Part shown: in pieces, positions 33,101 through 42,921 of the stretch
Numbering within the stretch: position 1 is the first letter of the stretch
Layout: every line of letters begins with the position of its first letter
Assembly (NCBI RefSeq): GCF_017744255.1
Contig: NZ_JAGHQP010000003.1
Coordinates: forward strand, 1-64,000
DNA: 64,000 nt
Direction of reading: 5' to 3'
Source of the DNA: Brevundimonas sp. A19_0
Lineage (GTDB): Bacteria > Pseudomonadota > Alphaproteobacteria > Caulobacterales > Caulobacteraceae
Made by a program: the position numbers and the translations under genes
The notes under the pieces: generated by a model
Told to the model about the DNA's origin: nothing
Seen by the model: only the letters and a program-made list of their open reading frames with translations
The model's database searches: none

Positions 33101-34264
33101 ATGACAACGGACCGCCGCCGCCTGCTGCAGACCCTGACCGCCGCGCCCCTCCTGTCACTGGGGGGCTGTGTGGGCGGGCGCCTCTCCGGGGGCGGGCCGC
33201 TTTCCGAAGAGGTCCGAGCGGGGATCGACGCCAGCCTGTCGCGCCACGCCATCGTCACGGCCGGGATCGGGGTCCTCCGCAACGGCGATCTGGTCGGGGA
33301 GCACTATTTCGGCGAGCAACAGCCGGGCGTCGCCGCCGGGCCGCAGACCCGGTTCAATGTCGCCTCGGTCACCAAGACGGTCACGGCCGAAACCGTGCTC
33401 AGACTGGTGGGGCAGGGGCGCCTCGATTTGGATGAGCCCATGGCGCCGTGGTGGACGGACCCGCAGATCGCCGACGATCCCCGCCATGCCCTGCTGACGC
33501 CCCGCATGGCGCTCAACCATTCCACCGGCCTGCCGAACTGGCGCTTCTTCCTGCCGGGCGGGCGGCTGGCGTTCGTGGCCGACCCCGGCCGGACCTACAC
33601 CTATTCCGGCGAGGGCATGCAGTATGTCGCCCGCTATGCGGCGGCGAAGCTGGGCCGGCCCTTCCCCGATCTGGTGCGCGAGACGACGCTCTCCCCGCTC
33701 GGGATGGACGATACGGCGATTGTCGTGGATCGCACGCGCATGGAGACCATCGCCCGCTCCCGGGACGCGGCGGGGCAGGTCTATGAGCCGTGGTGCCGCG
33801 TGGAGAACGAGGGCGGATGCCGCCCGCAAGGCAGCTGGGCGGCGGCCGACGACATGGTGACCACGGTCCGGGATTATGCGCGGTTCCTTCGCGGCCTGAT
33901 GGACAGCACGGGCTATGGCCCGGCGGTGACGGCGGACCGGAACCGGGTCCAGACGGACAAGGGCGATCAGGCCGTCCTCGACTGTGCGGCCAATCCGGAG
34001 CTGACCTGCCCTGTCCGGCAGGGGTACGGGCTGGGCTTCAACGTGCTCGACTATGGCAACGAGATTGTTCTCGGCCATGGCGGGGCGGACTGGTCGGAGC
34101 TCGCCCTGGTCTATGGCGCCTGCAAGGCGCGTTCGGGCCTTGTCGTCTTCCTCAATGCCCCCAATGCCAGGGCGCTGGCGGCCATGCCCGAAGTCCTGTC
34201 GCGGGTGGACCCGACCTGCCCGTTCCTGCCGGAATACCGCCGCTGGTACGCCGAGTCGCTGTAG
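33101..34264 (+). CDS. Serine hydrolase, beta-lactamase (class C/esterase) family lipoprotein
   Basis: A 387-residue exported hydrolase of the class C beta-lactamase/esterase/DD-peptidase family. The N-terminus has an Arg-rich start and ends in the lipobox LSLGGC, so it is probably a lipoprotein, possibly Tat-exported (DRRRLLQ). The catalytic SxxK is ASVTK (with the Ser-Lys pair), the Tyr motif is YSG, and the third motif is GHGG. ATG 33101 was chosen because GGAG is 6 nt upstream; a GTG at 33098 is too close. Substrate (peptide, ester or beta-lactam) cannot be told. Confidence 0.87.
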   Translation: MTTDRRRLLQTLTAAPLLSLGGCVGGRLSGGGPLSEEVRAGIDASLSRHAIVTAGIGVLRNGDLVGEHYFGEQQPGVAAGPQTRFNVASVTKTVTAETVLRLVGQGRLDLDEPMAPWWTDPQIADDPRHALLTPRMALNHSTGLPNWRFFLPGGRLAFVADPGRTYTYSGEGMQYVARYAAAKLGRPFPDLVRETTLSPLGMDDTAIVVDRTRMETIARSRDAAGQVYEPWCRVENEGGCRPQGSWAAADDMVTTVRDYARFLRGLMDSTGYGPAVTADRNRVQTDKGDQAVLDCAANPELTCPVRQGYGLGFNVLDYGNEIVLGHGGADWSELALVYGACKARSGLVVFLNAPNARALAAMPEVLSRVDPTCPFLPEYRRWYAESL

Positions 34265-34285
34265 GCGGAGGCCGGTCGGCTCCGC

Positions 34286-36106
34286 TCAATCCTCATCCAT
34301 CTTGAGCGCGGCGATGAAGGCTTCCTGCGGGATTTCGACCTTGCCGAACTGGCGCATGCGCTTCTTGCCGGCCTTTTGCTTCTCCAGCAGCTTCTTCTTG
34401 CGGGTGGCGTCGCCGCCGTAGCATTTCGAGGTCACGTCCTTGCGGAGCGCGCGGACGGTTTCGCGGGCGATGATCTTGCCGCCGATGGCGGCCTGGATCG
34501 GGATCTGGAACAGATGGGGCGGGATCAGCTCCTTCATCTTTTCCACCATGCCGCGGCCGCGGGTCTCGGCGCGGGCGCGGTGTACCAGCATCGACAGGGC
34601 GTCGACCGGCTCGGCATTGACCAGGATGTTCATCTTGACCAGATCGCCGACCTTGTAGTCGGTCAGCTCGTAATCGAAGCTGGCATAGCCCTTCGAGATC
34701 GACTTCAGCCGGTCGTAGAAGTCGAAGACCACCTCGTTCAGCGGCAGCTCATAGACCACCAGGGCGCGGGCGCCGACATAGGACAGCTCGACCTGCTGGC
34801 CGCGGCGGTCCTGACACAGTTTGATGACGCCGCCCAGGTATTCGTCGGGGGTCAGGATGGTGGCCTTGATCCACGGCTCCGAGATGGTCTCGATCTGCAT
34901 CACGTCGGGCAGGTCGGCCGGATTGTGCAGGTCGATAGTGGTGCCGTCGCGCAGGCCGATCTTGTAGACCACCGAGGGGGCGGTCGCGATCAGGTCGAGG
35001 TTGAACTCGCGGCTGAGGCGCTCCTGGATGATCTCGAGGTGCAGCAGGCCGAGGAACCCGCAGCGGAAGCCGAAGCCGAGGGCGGCACTGGATTCCATCT
35101 CATAGGTGAAGCTGGCGTCGTTCAGGCGCAGGCGGGCGATGGCGGCGCGCAGGTCCTCGAAGTCGGCGGCATCGACCGGGAACAGGCCGCAGAAGACCAC
35201 CGACTGGACTTCCTTGAAGCCCTTGAGCGGGGTGTCGGTGGGGCGTTTTTCGTCCGTGATGGTGTCGCCGACGGCGGCGTGGGCGACTTCCTTGATCTGG
35301 GCGGTGATGAAGCCGACCTCGCCCGGGCCAAGGCTCTCGACCGGGGTATTCTTGGGCAGGAAGACGCCGACGCGGTCGACCAGGTGGGTCGAGCCGTTCT
35401 GCATGAATTTGACGCGCTGGCCGGCGCGCAGGTGTCCGTCGAAGACCCGGACCAGCAGGATCACGCCGAGGTAGGGGTCGTACCAGGCATCGACCAGCAT
35501 GGCCTTGAGCGGGGCGTCCGGGTCGCCCTTGGGGGCCGGCAGGCGGGTGACGATGGCTTCCAGTACATCCTCGATGCCGATGCCGGACTTGGCCGAACAG
35601 AGGACGGCGTCCGAGGCGTCGATGCCGATCACATCCTCGATCTGTTCGCGGACCCGCTCGGGCTCGGCCGCCGGCAGGTCGATCTTGTTCAGGACGGGGA
35701 CGATCTCGTGGTCGTTATCGATGGCCTGATAGACGTTCGCGAGGGTCTGGGCCTCGACCCCCTGCGACGCGTCGACCACCAGGATCGAACCCTCGCAGGC
35801 GGCCAGCGAGCGGGAGACTTCGTAGGCGAAATCGACGTGGCCGGGCGTGTCCATCAGGTTCAGGACGTAATCCAGCCCGTCCTTCGCCTTGTAGTGCAGG
35901 CGCACGGTCTGGGCCTTGATGGTGATCCCGCGCTCCTGCTCGATTTCCATATTATCAAGCACCTGTTCCCGCATTTCCCGCGCGGTCAGGCCCCCGGTGA
36001 ACTGGATCAACCGGTCAGAAAGCGTTGATTTTCCATGATCAATGTGCGCAACGACGGAGAAGTTGCGGATGCGGTCGATCGGCGGAGTCGGGGGCTGGGT
36101 GCTCAT
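34286..36106 (-). CDS. lepA: Elongation factor 4 (LepA)
   Basis: A 606-residue ribosome-dependent GTPase thought to act in initiation/assembly or back-translocation. G1 HIDHGKST, G3 DTPGHVDF and G4 NKID are clear, followed by EF-G-like domains II, III and V and the LepA-specific C-terminal domain with [19 protein letters not shown]. Length is normal. It is monocistronic, convergent with the serine hydrolase and divergent from the RND operon. Confidence 0.97.
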   Translation of the reverse strand: MSTQPPTPPIDRIRNFSVVAHIDHGKSTLSDRLIQFTGGLTAREMREQVLDNMEIEQERGITIKAQTVRLHYKAKDGLDYVLNLMDTPGHVDFAYEVSRSLAACEGSILVVDASQGVEAQTLANVYQAIDNDHEIVPVLNKIDLPAAEPERVREQIEDVIGIDASDAVLCSAKSGIGIEDVLEAIVTRLPAPKGDPDAPLKAMLVDAWYDPYLGVILLVRVFDGHLRAGQRVKFMQNGSTHLVDRVGVFLPKNTPVESLGPGEVGFITAQIKEVAHAAVGDTITDEKRPTDTPLKGFKEVQSVVFCGLFPVDAADFEDLRAAIARLRLNDASFTYEMESSAALGFGFRCGFLGLLHLEIIQERLSREFNLDLIATAPSVVYKIGLRDGTTIDLHNPADLPDVMQIETISEPWIKATILTPDEYLGGVIKLCQDRRGQQVELSYVGARALVVYELPLNEVVFDFYDRLKSISKGYASFDYELTDYKVGDLVKMNILVNAEPVDALSMLVHRARAETRGRGMVEKMKELIPPHLFQIPIQAAIGGKIIARETVRALRKDVTSKCYGGDATRKKKLLEKQKAGKKRMRQFGKVEIPQEAFIAALKMDED

Positions 36107-36317
36107 GCTGCGGCGCGGTTAGCACGAGGGCATGCGCACGCCAACTCGCGCGGCCGCGAGGCACCCCGCCGCAGGTCGGATTACATCCTCGTAAAGGTCA
36201 AGGTTGCGTTTGAGAACGAGCCGGGAACAGGGTATAGCCGCCCTCCGGCTTGCGGCCTTGTGCCATGCGTCTGTCACGCATCGTCGCCATAGGGTCAGGG
36301 AGCCACGCACAGGGGAT

Positions 36318-37466
36318 ATGGACGTGAGATCAATGCTGAAGCCGGTGGTTGCCGCCCTTGCCATGCTGGGACTGGCGACACTGGCGGCCTGCGGAGGCCA
36401 TGGCGAGGACGAGAAGGGCAAGGACGGCGCCACGCCCGTGGCCGGCCAGACCGTCACCGTGACCACGGTCAATCAGGTCGATCTGCCGCGGACGCTCTCG
36501 GTGTCGGGCACAGTCTCCGCCTGGGAAGAGGTGCCGGTCGGCGCCGAGACGGGGGGGCTGGTCGCCACGGCCGTCTATGTCGACGAGGGCAGCTATGTCC
36601 GCCAGGGTCAGGTGCTGGTCAAGCTGAACGATGACGTGCTGCGGGCCCAGCTGGCGCAACAGGACGCCTCGGTCGCCTCGGCCGAGGCGCTGGTGGCGCA
36701 GCAGGATGCCGCGCTGGAGCGCGCCCGCGAACTGCGCGAGCGCGGCTATCTCAGTCAGGCGGCGCTGGACACGGCCCAGGCCAACCAGCGCACGGCTGCG
36801 GCCCAGCTGGCGGCCGCCCGGGCGGCACGTTCGGAAACCGCGACCCGTCTGGACCAGACCAACATTCGCGCGCCGGTCGCCGGCCGCGTCATCAGCCGCA
36901 ATGTGACGCGCGGCCAGATCGTCCAGCCGGGTACCGAACTGTTCCGGCTGGTTCGTGACGGGCGGCTGGAGCTGGATGCCCAGGTGCCGGAGGCCGATCT
37001 GGCGCTGGTGCGCCCCGGCATGACGGCTGTCGTGACGGCGGATCAGGCGAGCGGCCCGACCGGCGGTCGCGTGCGCATCGTGACGCCCGAGGTCGATCCC
37101 CAGACCCGTCTGGGCGTGGCCCGGATCGCGCTGAACAGCGGCACTTCGCTGAAGACCGGCATGTTCGCCCGTGCCGAGATCGCCCTGGGTCAGTTGCCGG
37201 CGCTGGTGGTGCCGTCCGAGTCCGTGATCTATCGCGAGGGCCAGGCCGGCGTGTACGTGCTGGGCGCCGACAACGCGACCGTGCGCTTCGTGCAGGTGCG
37301 GACCGGCGCGCGCGAAGGCGACAATGTCGTCATCGAAAGCGGGCTGGAGGCGGGCCAGCGGGTGGTGGTCAAGGGCGCGGGCTTCCTCGCTGACGGGGAT
37401 CGGGTGACGGTAGCAACGGCCGCAGCCCGGAGTGCGGCGGCTGCCGACGCTCCGGCGGCACGCTGA
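36318..37466 (+). CDS. RND efflux periplasmic adaptor (HlyD/MdtA family lipoprotein)
   Basis: A 382-residue adaptor linking an RND pump to an outer-membrane channel. A signal peptide with lipobox LATLAAC predicts a lipoprotein. The lipoyl halves (VYVDEGSYVRQGQVLVKLND and NIRAPVAGRVISRNV), the helical hairpin (about residues 110-170) and the beta-barrel domain follow. ATG 36318 comes directly after AGGGGAT; the alternative ATG 36333 would shorten the signal peptide n-region. The RND pump gene starts 10 nt after its stop, so the two form an operon. Confidence 0.92.
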   Translation: MDVRSMLKPVVAALAMLGLATLAACGGHGEDEKGKDGATPVAGQTVTVTTVNQVDLPRTLSVSGTVSAWEEVPVGAETGGLVATAVYVDEGSYVRQGQVLVKLNDDVLRAQLAQQDASVASAEALVAQQDAALERARELRERGYLSQAALDTAQANQRTAAAQLAAARAARSETATRLDQTNIRAPVAGRVISRNVTRGQIVQPGTELFRLVRDGRLELDAQVPEADLALVRPGMTAVVTADQASGPTGGRVRIVTPEVDPQTRLGVARIALNSGTSLKTGMFARAEIALGQLPALVVPSESVIYREGQAGVYVLGADNATVRFVQVRTGAREGDNVVIESGLEAGQRVVVKGAGFLADGDRVTVATAAARSAAAADAPAAR

Positions 37467-37476
37467 GGCCCGGTCG

Positions 37477-40400
37477 ATGAACTTCAACAACATCTCGGCC
37501 GCGTCGATCCGGAACCCGATTCCGGTCGTGCTGCTGTTCATCATCCTGACGGTCGCCGGGGTGCTGAGCTATTTCAAGCTGCCGGTGAACAACTTCCCGA
37601 ACGTCGACCTGCCGGTCGTGGCGGTCACCGTGGTCCAGTCGGGTGCGGCACCGACCGAGCTGGAAACCCAGGTCACGCGTCTGGTTGAGGATGCGGTGGC
37701 CGGACTGGGCGAGGTCGACGACATCACCTCGACGGTCAATGACTCGGTCTCGACCACGGCCATCACCTTCCAGCTGGGCGTCGATCTGGAAAAGGCGACC
37801 AATGATGTGCGCAACGCCATCGCGGGCATTCGCCAGAACCTGCCTGCGGATGTGCAGGAGCCGATCGTCCAGCGGATCGAGTTCACCCAGATTCCGATCG
37901 CGACCTATGTGGTGCGCGCGCCGGGCATGAACCCGGAAGAGCTGAGCTGGTTCGTCGACAACACCGTGGCCAAGCGACTGTTGTCGATCGAGGGCGTCAG
38001 CCAGGTCACCCGTGACGGCGGCGTCAGCCGCGAGATCCGCATCAAGCTGGACCCGGCCAAGCTGGCGGCCCAGGGCGTGACGGCGGCGGCGGTCTCGAAC
38101 CAACTGCGCGGATCCAACATCAACCTGCCTGGTGGACGCGGCGAGATCGGTGGCGAGGAACAGGCGATCCGCACCGTGGGCTCGGCCCAGTCGGTCGAGG
38201 CCCTGCGCGAAACCCTGATCCCGGTCGGCAACCGTTCGGTGCGGCTGGGTGATCTGGGCGAGGTGGTGGACGAATGGTCCGAACCGCGGGGCCGTGCGCG
38301 CTACAACGGCGCCGAGGTGGTGGGCTTCAGCCTCAGCCGATCCAAGGGTTCGTCCGAGCTGGACGTCTATCGCACGACCCAGGATGCGATCGCGGCCCTC
38401 GACGAGGAACTGGACAACGTCACCATCGAGGAGGTGACCAACACCACCTCGGACGTGATCAACAACTTCCATGCCTCGGTCGAGGCCCTGCTGCTGGGCG
38501 CGGGCCTGGCGGTGCTGGTTGTGTTTGTCTTCCTGCGCGACTGGCGGGCGACGCTGATCGCGGCGGTGGCCATGCCCATGTCGCTGATCCCGACCTTCTG
38601 GATCATGGACCTGACCGGCCAGTCGCTGAACGTGGTGACCCTGCTGGCCCTGTCACTGACCATCGGGATTCTGGTCGATGACGCGATCGTGGAGATCGAG
38701 AACATCGTCCGGCACATACGGGACGGAAAGGCGCCCTATCCGGCGGCCATCGAGGCCGCGGACGAGATCGGCCTGGCGGTCATCGCGACGACGGCGACCC
38801 TGCTGGCAGTGTTTGCCCCGACCGGCTTCATGCCCGGCGTGGTGGGGCAGTTCTTCAAGAGTTTCGCCATCGCCGCCTGCGTCAGCGTCTTCTTCTCGCT
38901 GGTGGTGGCGCGAACGCTCACACCGCTGATGGGCGCCTATATGCTCAAGCGCGACCAGGGCAAGGAGCACGGTGACCCGGCCTGGATGAGGCAGTATCTG
39001 GTCATGGTCGACTGGGTGCTGAATGACTTCCGCAAGAAGGGCGAGGATCCGAAGGGACGCTTCACCCACCGCGTCTTGCGCCGCTTCGGCGACCACCGGC
39101 TCTGGGTCATGGGCGGTGGTACGCTGTTCCTGATCGGCTCATTCGGCCTTGCATCCCTGCTGCCGTTCGAATTCATCCCGGCCGAGGATGTCTCGCGCTC
39201 CAGCATCACCATCCAGCTTCCGCCGGGCTCGACCCTGGCCGAGACCGATGCGGTGGCGCAGCGGGTCAATGACGCCCTGCTGGAACGGCCCGAGGTGAAG
39301 TCCGTCTATTCGTCGGTCGGTTCGGCCTCGGTCAGCTTCGGCCCCGGAGGCGGCGGCTCGGCCGGCGAAGTCCGCAAGGCCAACATCACCGTCAATCTGG
39401 TCAAGCGCAGCGAGCGCTCGCTGCGCCAGCAGGCCTTCGAGCAGGAGATGGGGCCGGTGCTGCGCTCCATTCCCGGCGCGCGCGTCCAGTTCGGCGCCGA
39501 CGGCCAGGGCAGCCAGGTCTCGATCCAGCTGGTCGGCGACGACGGAGAGACACTGGAAGAAGCCGCGTCGGCGGTCGAACGCCAGATGCGCGAAATCGAC
39601 GGCCTCACCAACGTCATTTCCTCGGCGGCGCTGGTGCGTCCGGAGATCCTGATCACGCCCAAGGGCGATGTCGCTGCTCTGCAGGGCGTGGCGTCGTCGG
39701 ACATCAGCTCGGTCGCGCGCGTCGCGACCCTCGGCGATGCCGACCAGCTGCTGCCCAAATTCAATCTGGGCGACCGCCAGATTCCCATTCGCGTCATGCT
39801 GCGCGAGGAGGCCCGGAGCGATCTGGGCATTCTGGAGAACCTGCGCGTGCCGACCGCGTCCGGCGCCTCGGTGCCGCTGACGTCGGTGGCCGACATCTCG
39901 TTCGGGGCGGGGCCCAACCAGATCGACCGTCTGGACCGCAAGCGCGTCGCTACCCTGACGGCCGAGCTGAACGGCATCACCCTGGGTCAGGCCTCGGAAC
40001 GCGTCGACAACCTGCCGGCGATGAAGAACCTGCCGGCGGGCGTTACCCAGGCTGTGTCAGGCGAGCTGGAGAACCTGCAGGAGACGGCGACGGGCTTCAT
40101 GTTCGCCATCGTGACCGGCATCCTGCTGATGTATGTCGTGCTGGTGCTGCTGTTCCGCAGCTTCTTCCACCCGATCACCATTCTGGCGGCGTTGCCGGTG
40201 TCGTTCGGCGGGGCCTTCTTCCTGCTGCTGGTGACGGGCAAGTCGCTGTCCATGCCGGCCCTGATCGGCATCATCATGCTGACCGGGATCGCGGCCAAGA
40301 ACTCCATCCTGCTGGTCGACTACGCCATCATCGCCATGAAGAACGGGCTGAACCGGCGCGAGGCCATCATCGACGCGGCGCACAAGCGGGCCCGACCGAT

Positions 40401-40629
40401 CATCATGACGACGCTCGCCATGGGTCTGGGAATGCTGCCCATCGCCCTCGCGTTCGGCGAAGGCACGGAGTTCCGCAGCCCGATGGCGGTGGCGGTGATC
40501 GGCGGACTGATCACCTCGACCGGCCTGTCGCTGATCTTCATCCCGGCGGCCTTCAGCCTGATCGATGGTGTGAAGACGCGTCTGGAGCGGGTTCTGGAGC
40601 GCCGGTTCGGCGGCCAGCGGCACGGGTGA
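37477..40629 (+). CDS. RND-superfamily multidrug/efflux pump permease
   Basis: A 1050-residue inner-membrane proton-driven efflux pump with 12 helices in two halves and two large periplasmic loops. The proton relay aspartates are visible in TM4 (SLTIGILVDDAIVEIENIVR), and the conserved second-half segment with GIAAKNSILLVDYAI is in TM10. The N-terminus NNISAASIRNPIPVVLLFII is typical of the HAE1/MdtB-like class rather than heavy-metal CusA. Partner adaptor is upstream; no outer-membrane factor gene is nearby, so a shared TolC is assumed. Substrate unknown. Confidence 0.94.
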   Translation: MNFNNISAASIRNPIPVVLLFIILTVAGVLSYFKLPVNNFPNVDLPVVAVTVVQSGAAPTELETQVTRLVEDAVAGLGEVDDITSTVNDSVSTTAITFQLGVDLEKATNDVRNAIAGIRQNLPADVQEPIVQRIEFTQIPIATYVVRAPGMNPEELSWFVDNTVAKRLLSIEGVSQVTRDGGVSREIRIKLDPAKLAAQGVTAAAVSNQLRGSNINLPGGRGEIGGEEQAIRTVGSAQSVEALRETLIPVGNRSVRLGDLGEVVDEWSEPRGRARYNGAEVVGFSLSRSKGSSELDVYRTTQDAIAALDEELDNVTIEEVTNTTSDVINNFHASVEALLLGAGLAVLVVFVFLRDWRATLIAAVAMPMSLIPTFWIMDLTGQSLNVVTLLALSLTIGILVDDAIVEIENIVRHIRDGKAPYPAAIEAADEIGLAVIATTATLLAVFAPTGFMPGVVGQFFKSFAIAACVSVFFSLVVARTLTPLMGAYMLKRDQGKEHGDPAWMRQYLVMVDWVLNDFRKKGEDPKGRFTHRVLRRFGDHRLWVMGGGTLFLIGSFGLASLLPFEFIPAEDVSRSSITIQLPPGSTLAETDAVAQRVNDALLERPEVKSVYSSVGSASVSFGPGGGGSAGEVRKANITVNLVKRSERSLRQQAFEQEMGPVLRSIPGARVQFGADGQGSQVSIQLVGDDGETLEEAASAVERQMREIDGLTNVISSAALVRPEILITPKGDVAALQGVASSDISSVARVATLGDADQLLPKFNLGDRQIPIRVMLREEARSDLGILENLRVPTASGASVPLTSVADISFGAGPNQIDRLDRKRVATLTAELNGITLGQASERVDNLPAMKNLPAGVTQAVSGELENLQETATGFMFAIVTGILLMYVVLVLLFRSFFHPITILAALPVSFGGAFFLLLVTGKSLSMPALIGIIMLTGIAAKNSILLVDYAIIAMKNGLNRREAIIDAAHKRARPIIMTTLAMGLGMLPIALAFGEGTEFRSPMAVAVIGGLITSTGLSLIFIPAAFSLIDGVKTRLERVLERRFGGQRHG

Positions 40630-40690
40630 CGGCATCCGATGCGGTGATCGGGGCGTATAGAAGCCGTCACCGCAATATGGAGCGCCCGTC

Positions 40691-41491
40691 ATGAGCCTGT
40701 CCGACATCGCCTGGTTGCTGGCTGGAAACCTGCTGATGGTGGTCGCGGCCATGACCCTGCTGTGGGGCGTGGCGCTACGAATCCGCGACGTCAGCTTCAT
40801 CGACGCGGTCTGGCCGATGGCCATGCTGTTCCTGGCGCTGGTTACCTGGCCCCGGACAGCGGGCGATCCGCTGCGTTCGGCCTTGCTGGTCGGGCTGTGC
40901 GCGGCCTGGGCGCTCCGGCTGGGGGTCCACCTGTTCCTGCGCTGGCGGGCCCATGGCGAGGACCGGCGCTATACCGATCTGATCGGCCGCCAGATGAAGA
41001 CCGGCAAGAGTTGGCCGCTGGTTGCCCTGCTGTTCGTCTTCCTGCCCCAGGCGGTGCTGGCCTGGCTGACGTCGCTTCCGGTGCAGCTGGGACAGGTCGG
41101 CGACACGCCTGACGTCGGCTGGCTGGGCTGGGCCGGGGTGGCCCTGTTCGTCGTGGGGCTGGCGTTCGAGACGATCGGTGATGCGCAGCTGGCGGCCTTC
41201 CGCCGCGATCCGTCGACCAAGGGACAGGTGCTGGACACCGGCCTGTGGCGCTACACCCGGCATCCCAACTATTTCGGCGACGCCTGTGTCTGGTGGGGGC
41301 TGTATCTGATCGCCGCCGAGACGGGGCCGGGGCTGGCCGCCATCCTCGGGCCGATCTTCCTGACCTTCACCCTGACCAAATGGTCCGGGATCGGCATCAC
41401 TGAAAAGAGCATCCATAGCTCCCGGCCCGGCTATGCCGACTATGTCCGCCGGACCAGCGCCTTCATCCCCTGGCCGCCGAAATCATCCTGA
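40691..41491 (+). CDS. DUF1295 (steroid 5-alpha-reductase-like) membrane protein
   Basis: A 266-residue membrane protein with about seven helices. The C-terminal part carries the family signature GLWRYTRHPNYFGDACVWWG, followed by FTLTKWSGIGITEKSI, matching DUF1295. These relate to steroid 5-alpha reductases and isoprenylcysteine methyltransferases, so an NADPH-linked reduction or methyl transfer on a lipid is possible but unproven. It ends at the strong hairpin at 41523. Confidence 0.85.
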   Translation: MSLSDIAWLLAGNLLMVVAAMTLLWGVALRIRDVSFIDAVWPMAMLFLALVTWPRTAGDPLRSALLVGLCAAWALRLGVHLFLRWRAHGEDRRYTDLIGRQMKTGKSWPLVALLFVFLPQAVLAWLTSLPVQLGQVGDTPDVGWLGWAGVALFVVGLAFETIGDAQLAAFRRDPSTKGQVLDTGLWRYTRHPNYFGDACVWWGLYLIAAETGPGLAAILGPIFLTFTLTKWSGIGITEKSIHSSRPGYADYVRRTSAFIPWPPKSS

Positions 41492-41522
41492 CCCTTCACG
41501 CCTGACCCTTCGCGCATGGAAA

Positions 41523-41552
41523 AGGCCCCGCCGGGGGGATGGCGGGGCCTTC
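41523..41552. terminator. GC-rich hairpin terminator between convergent genes
   Basis: AAGGCCCCGCC (41523-41533) pairs with GGCGGGGCCTT (41542-41552) around an 8-nt loop. Short A and T ends make it usable from both sides, for DUF1295 and the small lipoprotein gene. Confidence 0.75.
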
Positions 41553-41599
41553 TCCGAAGGATGAGGCGGGGGGCATGACTCCCCCGCCGATCCGGAGGC

Positions 41600-41866
41600 T
41601 TAGTTGCCGTCCTGCTGAGCCATGCTCGGCGAGGTGTTCGGCGTGTTCTCGGTGGTCATGCCACCGTCGGCGTTGCCGGCTTCCTGCTCGATGCGGTCGG
41701 CTTCGGCGTTCAGAGCGGTTTCCTGCTCTTCGGTCGGCGCCATCGCGGCCTGCTCTTCCAGAGCGTCAGCCTTGCGCTCGGCAGCGGCGTCCTCGGCGCT
41801 TTCGCCGCAAGCAGCAACGCCCAGCAGGGCAACGGCGGACAGCGAGGCCAAAATCATCTTACGCAT
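41600..41866 (-). CDS. Small lipoprotein of unknown function
   Basis: An 88-residue exported protein. The signal peptide ends in the lipobox LLGVAAC, so the mature protein is a lipid-anchored acidic, Ala/Glu-rich helical segment of about 68 residues ending MAQQDGN. GGAAGGATAA precedes ATG 41866. No family was recognised; small acidic lipoproteins like this often act in envelope homeostasis, but nothing specific can be claimed. Confidence 0.7.
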   Translation of the reverse strand: MRKMILASLSAVALLGVAACGESAEDAAAERKADALEEQAAMAPTEEQETALNAEADRIEQEAGNADGGMTTENTPNTSPSMAQQDGN

Positions 41867-41943
41867 GGGAGTTATCCTTCCTCAGTTGAGACCACCCAAA
41901 CGTCACAATGTGGCAATCGGTTCACGCCGCCGTGATGAGAATT

Positions 41944-42921
41944 TTATCCGTCGGCCCGGCAGGCGACGTGAGCGGCGCCCAGAAGGGCGGCCTGCTTGTG
42001 AAGGATCACCCAGGTCGGGATGGCCTTCATATAGGGGGTGAAGCGGCCCTTCTGCTCGAACCGTTCGCGGAAGGGGCTGGCCTCAAGGAAGTCGAGAATC
42101 CGCGGCGCGATCCCGCCGGCGACGTAGACCCCGCCTCGTGCCCCGGTGGTCAGGGCGACATCCCCGGCCACCGAGCCCAGGATGGCGCAGAAGCGGGCGA
42201 GGGTGGCGCCGCACGGCCCGCGCGGATCCTCAAGCGCCGAGCGGGTGATCTCGGCCGGGTCGTCGATGGATGTGGGGCGATCATCGATCTCGGCCAGCGC
42301 CCGGTGCAGATTGACCAGACCCGGCCCGCAGATCAGCCGCTCGATCGAGACGCGGGTATAGCGCCGGCGGAGCAGGCGCAGCACCTCGTCCTCCAGCGCG
42401 TCGGACGGTGCGAAGTCGACGTGACCCCCCTCCGAGGCCATCGCGACGGAAGAGCCCCAGCGATCCCGTGCGAGCGCGGAGACACCGAAGCCGGTGCCCG
42501 GGCCGAGCACCGCCAGGGTCTGCTGAGGGTCGCCCGCCTCGGGGCCACCCAGATGCGCCAGCTCCGGCCCCTCGATCAGGGGGGCCGCCCAGGCGAGGGC
42601 CTCGAAGTCATTGATCAGCCGGATGGGGCCGACACCCAGGCTGGCCAGTTCCGCCTCGGACACGCGCCAGGGGGAGTTGGTCAGGTCGATGAAGCCGTCG
42701 GTCACTGGCCCCGCGACGGCAATCACACCGCCGTTCGGCCGCGCGTCGCAGCCGTCCAGAAACGCGCGCACCCCGTCCAGAAAGGTGGGGTGGGTTTCGG
42801 CGGGAAAGCTCTCGTGATGCTCGACCCGGGGGCGACCGTCGACCATGCGGGTCAGGGCAAAGCGCGCATTGGTGCCGCCGACGTCGCCGACGAGATGCAG
42901 ATGATCTTCCGAGGCCGGCAT
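41944..42921 (-). CDS. glk: Glucokinase
   Basis: A 325-residue ROK-unrelated (proteobacterial Glk-type) glucokinase phosphorylating glucose for the Entner-Doudoroff route. The ATP site LVGDVGGTNARFAL opens the protein, AVAGPVTDGFIDLTN is the second conserved strand, LINDFEALAWA carries the catalytic Asp, and LGPGTGFGVSAL closes the fold. ATG 42921 directly abuts the edd stop (no intergenic base). It is last in the zwf-pgl-edd-glk operon. Confidence 0.94.
   Translation of the reverse strand: MPASEDHLHLVGDVGGTNARFALTRMVDGRPRVEHHESFPAETHPTFLDGVRAFLDGCDARPNGGVIAVAGPVTDGFIDLTNSPWRVSEAELASLGVGPIRLINDFEALAWAAPLIEGPELAHLGGPEAGDPQQTLAVLGPGTGFGVSALARDRWGSSVAMASEGGHVDFAPSDALEDEVLRLLRRRYTRVSIERLICGPGLVNLHRALAEIDDRPTSIDDPAEITRSALEDPRGPCGATLARFCAILGSVAGDVALTTGARGGVYVAGGIAPRILDFLEASPFRERFEQKGRFTPYMKAIPTWVILHKQAALLGAAHVACRADG

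Noticed and set aside
34376-36028. A 550-codon open frame on the plus strand opposite lepA
   Set aside because: It is the antisense shadow of a strongly conserved GTPase gene in GC-rich DNA; its translation is Arg/Gly/Asp-rich with no domain.
41523-41552. A small RNA at the hairpin between DUF1295 and the lipoprotein gene
   Set aside because: Position and symmetry are fully explained by a shared terminator; no promoter evidence.
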